Position numbers and translations under genes: made by a program. The notes beneath the pieces are model-generated. The model was not told the origin of the DNA. It ran no database searches and saw only the letters and a list, made by a program, of their open reading frames with translations. DNA of 12,880 bases from Desulfovibrionaceae bacterium UBA930 (GTDB taxonomy: Bacteria; Desulfobacterota; Desulfovibrionia; Desulfovibrionales; Desulfovibrionaceae): contig DBDO01000015.1 in NCBI GenBank assembly GCA_002293605.1, positions 4,721 to 17,600 on the forward strand, read 5' to 3'. The number at the start of each line of letters is the position of its first letter. Position 1 is the first letter of the stretch. This document shows positions 6,835-12,880 of the stretch, one piece after another.

Positions 6835-7332
6835 TAGCCAGGAAAAGCTCCACCCTACAGATGCTATGTAAAGAAATACTGTATACTATTACTAGTAGCA
6901 CTAACTATAAACCGTTAAATTTTTTCTTTCAAGCTTTTTTCAAATTTAGGGCATTATTTCGCGCAAAACCCGCCCGGAGCGGCACCGCCTTCTTTCGCCT
7001 CCTGTGCGGCAGGAAGCCTTCCCCACTTTTCGGACAGGGTCGCGCAGACGCGCTTTCTTTTGCGCACGCTGAACGCTTTTTGCGGAAAGTCCGCTTGTCA
7101 AGGATTTCAGGGCGTGCTATCCCTTAAATGTTTCCCTTGGGAGAAGCGCGGCCATCTCGCGAAAAAAAGGAGAACAGGCCTCCTCCGGACCGGGGACGAT
7201 CCGGGAGCGCGCACTTCAAAGCGTATGTTTTATATATACTAGCTTGTTTATTGTATCTTTGTGACAGTCTGAATGGTTCAGCCTCCTGCATGGCAGGGCG
7301 GCGCATTCGCAAAAAACGGCAGTAAAGATCCT

Positions 7333-10300
7333 ATGAAGTCCGCCCCACTCTCCTTACGCATTCGCCTTGAGCAGATGTTCACCCGGCTCGGCTTTGGCAT
7401 GCGGGCCAAGCTGATCATACTCTTTGTGATAATCAAGGTGTTGCCGCTGGTGCTGCTCGCGCTTATCGCCTGGCGCCAGTCCTGGGAGCTTGGCGAGGAT
7501 CTCAAACGCCGCACAGCGGAAATGGCTGAAAAAGCGGTGCAGGCCCTTTCCCAGACAGGCGAAATCGCCGTTAACGATGCTGTCGCGGCCCTGGATGAAC
7601 GGGCCAGGGAAGACATTGAACGCATGACCACGGATGCGGCCCGTCAGGTGGCCGCCTTTCTTTATGCCCGGGATGACGACATCCTCTTCGCAGCCGCGCT
7701 TGAACCGCGCGAAGATCTCTACCGGGATTTTGTTGAGCGGCAGCAGGGCAAACTGCTCAAACAGGAAGAATGGACCCTGGCCCAGGACGGCGCATCCTGG
7801 GTGCGCGCCAAAACGCCGCCGTCCAGGGACCGGGTTGTTTCCTCCATTGCGGAAAACGATCACAGCTTTCACTACCGCCCGCCGGAAGCCTTTCAATATA
7901 TCGCAAAGCCCCTGTACCGGGAAATGAGCTTTGTGGATCTGACAGGCCAGGAGCGCATCAAGGTGACCACCTCCCCGCTGATGAAGCCGGAGCGGGGAAA
8001 TATCGCCGAACGGCGCAACACCTTTGTCCAGGCCGAGAGCTATTTTGAGGAGCTGAAAAAACTTAAACCCGGCGAAATCTACGTCTCCGATGTGATCGGC
8101 GCGTATGTGGGCACCAATCTGATAGGCATGTACACCCCGGCCAACGCGGCAAAGCGCGGGGTGGAATACAAGCCGGAAGAGGTTGCCTATGCGGGCAAGG
8201 AAAACCCGCAGGGCAGGCGCTTCAAAGGCATTGTGCGCTGGGCCTCCCCTGTGGTGCGGAATAATGCCCTTATCGGCTATGTGACCCTGGCCCTTGATCA
8301 CGATCACCTTATGGAGTTTACGGATCACATCGTTCCCACCAAAGATCGCTACACGGAAATTTCCGATGCCTATGAAGGCAACTACGCCTTTATCTGGGAT
8401 CACAAAGGCCGCAGCATCGTGCACCCGAGGCACCACTCCATTGTCGGCTACGATCCGCTCACCGGCGACCCCCAGGTTCCCTGGCTGGAAGATCGCATTT
8501 ATACCGCCTGGCAGGCCAGCGGCCTGAGCTATCCGGACTTCATCAAGGATGAGCCTGCCTTCGTGGAGCAGTCCAACAGCAAGAAACCCGCGCCCGAGTT
8601 GACAAAGCAGGGCCTGGTCGGCCTTGACTGCCGCTACCTGAATTTCGCCCCCCAGTGCACGGGCTGGTTCGATTTGACCAGGGACGGCGGCTCGGGCTCT
8701 TTTCTGATTCTCTGGAGCGGGTTATGGAAGCTGAACACCGCAGCGGCCATTCCCTATTATACGGGCCAGTACGGAAGAAGCAGACGAGGCTTCGGTTTTG
8801 TGGCTATCGGCGCAGGGGTGGAGGATTTTCACCGCCCGGCCACGCAGACCCAGAAGGTCCTCAACAGGCTCATTGCCGATACGGATCAGGCGCTTGCGAA
8901 AATTTCCGAAGACAGCTACCTGGCCATAGGCCAGAACCTGTGGCGCACGGCCATGGGCCTTTCTCTGTCCACGGGGCTTATGGCGGTGCTGGTAATTTTA
9001 ATCGCCATCTGGATGGCCTCGGTCTTCACCCGCAGCATTACCCGGATCATCCAGGGCATTTCCCGCTTTCGCTCCGGGGAGCGCCATTTTCGTTTCAATT
9101 CGCCGGTCAGGGATGAAATGGGCACGCTTATGGACTCCTTTGACGATATGGCCGACAGTCTGGAAGCCAGCCTCAAAGGGCCGGTGGCCATACTTTCCCT
9201 CTCACGGGAAGTGCGCTACATGAACGAAGAGGCCTTGAAGCTGCTTGGCGAATGCGATCTGAACAATGTCATCGGTAAGCCCTATGAAGCCCTTTCCGTC
9301 TTCCGGCCCTGCCCTGCCTGCGACCCTGTGGCCGCCCTGCTTGCAGGCACAGAACCCGAGGTGCTGCGCCACGAAAGCACGGGGAGATACTACCAGGGCA
9401 AATGCAGCTATCTCACCGACCCGGACGGAGAAAAGATCGGCTATATTGTGACTATCGCGGACGTGACCAACATCCTGGAGGAACAAAAGAGCATAGAGCA
9501 GCAACGGGCCATTCTGGATACCGTATTTTCCGCCTCGCCGGACATTCTCTGGTACCAGGACAGCCAGGGCCGCTATATTGTTGTCAACCCGCGCTATGCC
9601 TCCATTATCGGCAAGCCGCCCGAAGAGATACGGGGCAAGACAACTGAAGAGCTGTTCCCGCTGGAAATGGCCGCCAAATTCAGGGCTAACGCCGAAAAGG
9701 CCATAGAAGGCGCAGCGCCCTTCTATGCCGAGGAAAAAATGCGCTTTCACGATGGACATGAGGAAGTCGTGGATTCGGTACGTACCCCGCTTTTCAATTC
9801 TCAGGGCGAATTTCTGGGGCTGCTCGGGGTTGCCAGAGACGTATCGCAGCGCGTGCGGGCGGAGCAGGAACTGCGCAAAACGCAGAGCGAACTCAAAATT
9901 GCCGCAGCCGATGCCAAACAGGCCAGCGAGGCCAAAAGCGCCTTCCTCGCCCGTATGAGCCACGAAATACGCACGCCCATGAACGCGATTATAGGCATGA
10001 CCGGCATCACCAAGCGAAAACTCGCAAGCGAGAGCGCCCCCACGGAGGAGGTGCTGGCCCATGTGCGGCAGATAGAGGTTTCCGCCCAGCACCTGCTCGG
10101 GCTGCTCAACGATATTCTGGATATTTCCAAAATCGAGGCGGGCAAGATTGAACTCGCCCTGGAATCCTTCAGCCTGTTCGGCCTGACCAGCAACGTGTGC
10201 TCCATCATCACTCCGCGTTGCCTGGAAAAGAATATAGCCTTCACGATGGAGTTTGACGAAAGGCTCGAAAAGTCCCAATGTATTTCCGACCCCCTGCGGC

Positions 10301-11079
10301 TCAGGCAGGTGCTGATCAACCTGTTGGGCAACGCGGTCAAGTTCACGCCCGAACTTGGCAGCATAGCCTTTCGGGTGCAGCGCCTCAAGGTCGAAGGCGG
10401 AAAACTGCTGGTCGCCTTTTCCATCAGCGACAGCGGCATAGGCATCGCGCCCGAGGTTCTGCCGAACCTCTTTCTGCCCTTTGAGCAGGGCGGCAGCAGC
10501 GTGGCCCGCTACTACGGCGGCACAGGCCTTGGCCTGTCCATCAGCAAGAGCATTGTCGCGCTGCTCGGCGGCGATATTGCCGTGGTCAGCCAGGAGGGCG
10601 AAGGCAGCATCTTCTCCTTTGAACTCTGGTTTGAAGAAGACAGCAAGGCGGATGAGGCAGGGCTTACGCTCGGCGATATCAGCGCCTTGCGGGGCAAGCG
10701 CATGCTCCTGGTCGATGATGTGGAGATCAACCGGATGATCGTTGTGGAAATGCTTTCCCAGAGCGGCCTGCTGATTGAAGAAGCCGGGGACGGGGCCGAG
10801 GCTGTGGAAAAATTTGCGACCTCGCCCGAAGGATATTATGATGTTATTTTCATGGACGTGCAGATGCCGCACCTGAACGGCTATGAGGCGACTGCGGCCA
10901 TTCGCCGCCTGCCGCGCCCGGACGCCGAGAGCCTGCCCATTTACGCCATGACCGCCAATGCCTTTAAAGATGATGTGGACCAGGCCCTGGAGTGCGGTAT
11001 GAACGGACACCTGGCCAAACCCCTGGAGCCGGAAAAGATGCTTGAGATATTACTTGCCGCGCTGGGACAACAACAATAA
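7333..11079 (+). CDS. Hybrid sensor histidine kinase (sensor-HAMP-PAS-PAS-HisKA-HATPase-REC)
   Basis: A 1,248-residue membrane-bound hybrid kinase. Order: TM1 about 23-47; an extracytoplasmic sensor of about 490 residues with a Cache-like C-terminal part; TM2 541-566; HAMP about 567-620; PAS1 about 620-720 with Cys660-Pro-Ala-Cys663; PAS2 about 725-850; coiled coil; HisKA with His877 in SHEIRTPMNA; HATPase with Asn996/Asn1000 (LINLLGNAVKF), DSGIGIA from Asp1033 and GGTGLGLSI from 1062; and a C-terminal receiver with Asp1128/Asp1129, phospho-acceptor Asp1175 (FMDVQMP) and Lys1229. All catalytic residues are present. There is no DNA-binding output and no partner regulator in the window, so the signal must leave by phosphorelay. 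The ligand is unknown; a link to the divergent dicarboxylate genes is only positional. The start is uncertain: the ATG at 7333 is preferred over that at 7273 because the extra 20 residues look non-coding, and neither has a good ribosome-binding site. Confidence 0.93.
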   Translation: MKSAPLSLRIRLEQMFTRLGFGMRAKLIILFVIIKVLPLVLLALIAWRQSWELGEDLKRRTAEMAEKAVQALSQTGEIAVNDAVAALDERAREDIERMTTDAARQVAAFLYARDDDILFAAALEPREDLYRDFVERQQGKLLKQEEWTLAQDGASWVRAKTPPSRDRVVSSIAENDHSFHYRPPEAFQYIAKPLYREMSFVDLTGQERIKVTTSPLMKPERGNIAERRNTFVQAESYFEELKKLKPGEIYVSDVIGAYVGTNLIGMYTPANAAKRGVEYKPEEVAYAGKENPQGRRFKGIVRWASPVVRNNALIGYVTLALDHDHLMEFTDHIVPTKDRYTEISDAYEGNYAFIWDHKGRSIVHPRHHSIVGYDPLTGDPQVPWLEDRIYTAWQASGLSYPDFIKDEPAFVEQSNSKKPAPELTKQGLVGLDCRYLNFAPQCTGWFDLTRDGGSGSFLILWSGLWKLNTAAAIPYYTGQYGRSRRGFGFVAIGAGVEDFHRPATQTQKVLNRLIADTDQALAKISEDSYLAIGQNLWRTAMGLSLSTGLMAVLVILIAIWMASVFTRSITRIIQGISRFRSGERHFRFNSPVRDEMGTLMDSFDDMADSLEASLKGPVAILSLSREVRYMNEEALKLLGECDLNNVIGKPYEALSVFRPCPACDPVAALLAGTEPEVLRHESTGRYYQGKCSYLTDPDGEKIGYIVTIADVTNILEEQKSIEQQRAILDTVFSASPDILWYQDSQGRYIVVNPRYASIIGKPPEEIRGKTTEELFPLEMAAKFRANAEKAIEGAAPFYAEEKMRFHDGHEEVVDSVRTPLFNSQGEFLGLLGVARDVSQRVRAEQELRKTQSELKIAAADAKQASEAKSAFLARMSHEIRTPMNAIIGMTGITKRKLASESAPTEEVLAHVRQIEVSAQHLLGLLNDILDISKIEAGKIELALESFSLFGLTSNVCSIITPRCLEKNIAFTMEFDERLEKSQCISDPLRLRQVLINLLGNAVKFTPELGSIAFRVQRLKVEGGKLLVAFSISDSGIGIAPEVLPNLFLPFEQGGSSVARYYGGTGLGLSISKSIVALLGGDIAVVSQEGEGSIFSFELWFEEDSKADEAGLTLGDISALRGKRMLLVDDVEINRMIVVEMLSQSGLLIEEAGDGAEAVEKFATSPEGYYDVIFMDVQMPHLNGYEATAAIRRLPRPDAESLPIYAMTANAFKDDVDQALECGMNGHLAKPLEPEKMLEILLAALGQQQ

Positions 11080-11095
11080 GCCCTCAGACTCTGCT

Positions 11096-11323
11096 ATGGA
11101 TATACCCAAAGACTACACTCCCCCGCATATTACCGTTTTGTTGCAGCCCGAAGGCCGGGAATTTGCCCTGCCGCGCCCGAAAACCGTCCTCCAACTGCTG
11201 CGCAAGCTTGAAATCAGACGCGGCGCAGCCCTGGTGATCCGCAATGGCGGACTTTTGACCGAAGACCGGCAGGTACTGCCGGGCGACCATATTACTGTGC
11301 GGTTGGTCACCTCCAGCGGCTAG
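11096..11323 (+). CDS. ThiS/MoaD-like beta-grasp sulfur carrier protein, atypical C-terminus
   Basis: A 75-residue protein with the ThiS/MoaD pattern: ITVLLQPEGREF (first beta hairpin), VLQLLRKLEI (helix), ALVIRNGGLLTEDRQ and LPGDHITVRLV (last strands). Such proteins carry sulfur as a C-terminal thiocarboxylate for thiamine, molybdopterin or tRNA thiolation, after adenylation by an E1-like enzyme. Carriers normally end in Gly-Gly; this one ends in TSSG, with a stop directly after. It begins 17 bp after the kinase stop, so co-transcription is likely although the functions look unrelated. No clear ribosome-binding site precedes the ATG. An in-frame ATG at 11042 would overlap the kinase gene and adds unrelated residues. 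No thiamine or molybdopterin gene is nearby, so I assign the fold, not the pathway. Confidence 0.72.
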   Translation: MDIPKDYTPPHITVLLQPEGREFALPRPKTVLQLLRKLEIRRGAALVIRNGGLLTEDRQVLPGDHITVRLVTSSG

Positions 11324-11370
11324 ACAGAGCCGACACGAGCCTCTTTTTGCCCCCGGCTGCGTCAGATTTC

Positions 11371-11420
11371 GCCTTTTATTCCGGTCGAGTAGATAAGACT
11401 ACTCTCCCTTCATAAAAGGC
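11371..11420. other. Nested inverted repeat upstream of lysA
   Basis: A 50-bp symmetric structure in the 220-bp spacer between the ThiS-like gene and lysA. The outer arms are GCCTTTTAT (11371-11379) and ATAAAAGGC (11412-11420). The inner arms are GAGTAG (11387-11392) and CTACTC (11399-11404). Seven unpaired bases lie on each side and the loop is six bases. It lies about 120 bp before the lysA start, so it could be a terminator for the upstream gene pair, a leader structure or an operator. No T-tract follows. The rest of 11324-11543 shows only a short hairpin, GCGGC/GCCGC, at 11502-11515. Confidence 0.55.
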
Positions 11421-11543
11421 TCATCTTCCTTGCCGGAGAACAAAAATCCATCTCATGTCAACTCTGTCCAAGCTGATGCGCCGGTAGCGTCAACCGTGCA
11501 TGCGGCCCAAGCCGCGTAAAACTATACAACAGCTTGAGGATTT

Positions 11544-12797
11544 ATGAACATAACCCGATCCGACTACAGCGCTTCCCTTTCCTTTTTCGGCCAGAGCACT
11601 CCGGCCGGGCTTGTGGCCGCCTATGGCAGCCCTTTATACGTGTACAATGAAAAAATCCTGCGCGCACGCTGCCGGGATATGAAAAATCTGGTTTCAGACC
11701 CCGCCTTTACGGCCTGCTATTCCACCAAGGCCAACGGCAATCCGCATCTCTTGCGCATTGTGCGCGAAGAGGGGCTTTCCGCCGATGCCATGAGTCCGGG
11801 CGAACTGGCCCTGCTCAAGCAGGCCGGTTTTTCCCAAAAAGACATTCACTATGTGTGCAATAACGTTGCCGCCGATGAACTTGCACTGGCCGCCGCCGAA
11901 GCTGCGCATGTAAGCGTGGATTCGCTCTCCCAGCTTGAAACCTTCGGCAAGGTCAATCCCGGCGGCCGGGTCATGGTCCGGCTGAATCCCGGCCTTGGCG
12001 CAGGCCACCACGCCAAGGTGGTAACAGCGGGCAAAAAGGTCAAATTCGGCATCAATCCGGAAGACTTTGAAGCAATGAAGGCCATTCTCTCGCGCTACAA
12101 GCTGACCCTGGCCGGGTTCAACCAGCATATCGGCTCGCTCTTTCTGGACCCGCAGCCTTTCCTTGCTGCGGCAGCGTGGCTGCTGGAAAAGGCCAAGGCC
12201 TTTCCTGGCCTTGAAATTCTTGATTTCGGCGGCGGTTTCGGCATTCCCTACCGCAAATATGAAGGGGAGCAGCGCCTGGATCTGGCCGCCTTTAAAGACA
12301 GCTTCTCCCGACTGCTGCAAGACTTTCGGGCTGAAAGCGGCTTTGCCGGGCGTTTTATCATTGAACCGGGCCGCTACATCGCCTGTGAATGCGGCCTTCT
12401 TCTGGGCACGGCCCAGGCCGTGAAGAACAACGGGCCGGTGCGGTACGTGGGCACGGATATCGGCTTTTCCGTCCTGGCCCGGCCCGTGCTGTACGATGCC
12501 TTCCACGATGTGGAGATCTACCCCGCCGGGAACGAGCCTCGCCAGGAAATGCTGCAAACCATTGTGGGCAACATCTGCGAAAGCGGCGATATCCTGGCCA
12601 AAGACCGCAGCTTGCCGGAAATAGCCGTGGGCGACATAATCGGCGTGCTTGACGCCGGAGCTTACGGCCACGCCATGAGCTCCAATTACAACCAGCGCCT
12701 GCGCCCTGCCGAAGTGCTGATCGCCGAAGATGGCGGCGAAAAACTCATCCGCCGCAGGGATACGCTGGAGGACTTGCTGGCGGTATATCCGCAGTAG
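11544..12797 (+). CDS. lysA: Diaminopimelate decarboxylase
   Basis: A 417-residue PLP enzyme of fold type III (alanine racemase/ornithine decarboxylase-like) that decarboxylates meso-diaminopimelate to L-lysine, the last step of lysine synthesis in the cytoplasm. The PLP lysine is Lys62 in CYSTKANGNPHLL. The phosphate-binding glycine loop is DFGGGFGIPY from Asp227, EPGRYI follows, the catalytic cysteine of the partner subunit's active site is Cys345 in ICESGD, and the C-terminal signature is DAGAYGHAMSSNYNQR. Length and motifs suit LysA; carboxynorspermidine decarboxylase is the related alternative but is shorter and lacks this signature. The ATG has GAGGA four to five bases upstream. It has its own 220-bp upstream spacer, and no other lysine gene is in view. 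Confidence 0.94.
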   Translation: MNITRSDYSASLSFFGQSTPAGLVAAYGSPLYVYNEKILRARCRDMKNLVSDPAFTACYSTKANGNPHLLRIVREEGLSADAMSPGELALLKQAGFSQKDIHYVCNNVAADELALAAAEAAHVSVDSLSQLETFGKVNPGGRVMVRLNPGLGAGHHAKVVTAGKKVKFGINPEDFEAMKAILSRYKLTLAGFNQHIGSLFLDPQPFLAAAAWLLEKAKAFPGLEILDFGGGFGIPYRKYEGEQRLDLAAFKDSFSRLLQDFRAESGFAGRFIIEPGRYIACECGLLLGTAQAVKNNGPVRYVGTDIGFSVLARPVLYDAFHDVEIYPAGNEPRQEMLQTIVGNICESGDILAKDRSLPEIAVGDIIGVLDAGAYGHAMSSNYNQRLRPAEVLIAEDGGEKLIRRRDTLEDLLAVYPQ

Positions 12798-12824
12798 GGG
12801 CTCTTTTGCAGGCAAATGTGCATT

Positions 12825-12868
12825 AGAGCATTTTGCCATTGAAATTATACATAAGAAATAAATGCTCT
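12825..12868 (+). repeat. AGAGCAT repeat, copy R2 with terminal inverted repeats
   Basis: A 44-bp AT-rich element bounded by perfect 9-bp inverted repeats, AGAGCATTT (12825-12833) and AAATGCTCT (12860-12868). It starts 27 bp after the lysA stop. Its interior (ATTGAAATTATA) is shared with the copies at 6791-6834 and 6697-6719. In RNA it could form a stem with a 26-base loop and so act as a weak terminator, but the same sequence also occurs in an upstream region, which argues for a dispersed repeat or binding site. The remaining bases, to 12880, show nothing else. Confidence 0.65.
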
Positions 12869-12880
12869 GGCCTTGCGAAA

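Larger units (their letters stand above)
6681..7332. other. Divergent intergenic region, AT-rich, no gene seen
   Basis: This 652-bp stretch separates the leftward transporter operon from the rightward kinase gene. I see no convincing coding sequence on either strand. Base composition falls sharply around 6780-6960, where the transporter promoter probably lies. It contains an inverted repeat TTGAG-N7-CTCAA at 6712-6728, two copies (one partial) of a repeat at 6697-6719 and 6791-6834, an 8-bp palindrome TACTAGTA at 6890-6897, and short hairpins at 7000-7014 and 7082-7094. A TATACT at 7235-7240 could be a -10 element for the kinase gene, but no well-spaced -35 accompanies it. No T-tract terminator was found. 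Confidence 0.6.

Noticed and set aside
6861..7127. Possible small gene in the divergent intergenic region
   Set aside because: No ribosome-binding site, an abrupt change in composition across the frame and no recognisable domain.
9202..11010. A long minus-strand open frame of about 600 codons
   Set aside because: It lies wholly antisense to the kinase core, whose motifs are unmistakable. Its translation shows no family motifs and it is a by-product of high GC and codon bias.
11324..11543. Lysine riboswitch upstream of lysA
   Set aside because: The position suggested it, but I cannot find the multi-helix core or its conserved loops; only one nested hairpin and a short stem are present.
11694..12839. 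A long minus-strand open frame of about 380 codons opposite lysA
   Set aside because: Antisense to a well-supported lysA; no recognisable motif and no ribosome-binding site.

Overview
The window most resembles a sulfate-reducing deltaproteobacterium of the Desulfovibrio group. The basis is high-GC coding sequence, a two-subunit class I fumarase sitting next to fumarate reductase (an arrangement I recall from Desulfovibrio), a large multi-domain hybrid sensor kinase, and a two-domain-type diaminopimelate decarboxylase. The genus is inferred from these gene types; no marker gene or rRNA is present to confirm it.

The left half (about 1-6,680) is read on the minus strand and forms a coherent C4-dicarboxylate / fumarate-respiration locus. 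In transcription order it holds a 12-TM-type anion transporter of the CitT/TtdT (DASS) family, fumarase alpha and beta subunits, then frdA, frdB, frdC and frdD. The logic is: import a C4-dicarboxylate or related acid (perhaps exchanging it for succinate), dehydrate malate to fumarate, and reduce fumarate to succinate at the membrane with menaquinol. The fumarate reductase is the four-subunit Escherichia coli type, with two small haem-less anchors, and its flavin-attachment and active-site residues are all present. Directly after the stop codons of the fumarase beta gene and of frdD lie two copies of a mosaic of strong hairpins (5-150 and 3501-3692). These are the most striking non-coding structures in the window.

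A 652-bp AT-rich, gene-free divergent region (6681-7332) separates this locus from rightward genes. It carries two copies (one partial) of a roughly 45-bp repeat whose third copy lies at the far right end of the window (12825-12868).

The right half (7,333-12,797) is read on the plus strand. It holds a 1,248-residue hybrid histidine kinase with a very large extracytoplasmic sensor, HAMP, two PAS domains, a kinase core and a receiver. Next comes a 75-residue ThiS/MoaD-like beta-grasp protein with an unusual C-terminus, then a 220-bp spacer with a nested hairpin, then lysA, which makes lysine from meso-diaminopimelate. No tRNA, rRNA, CRISPR array, transposase or integrase was found.
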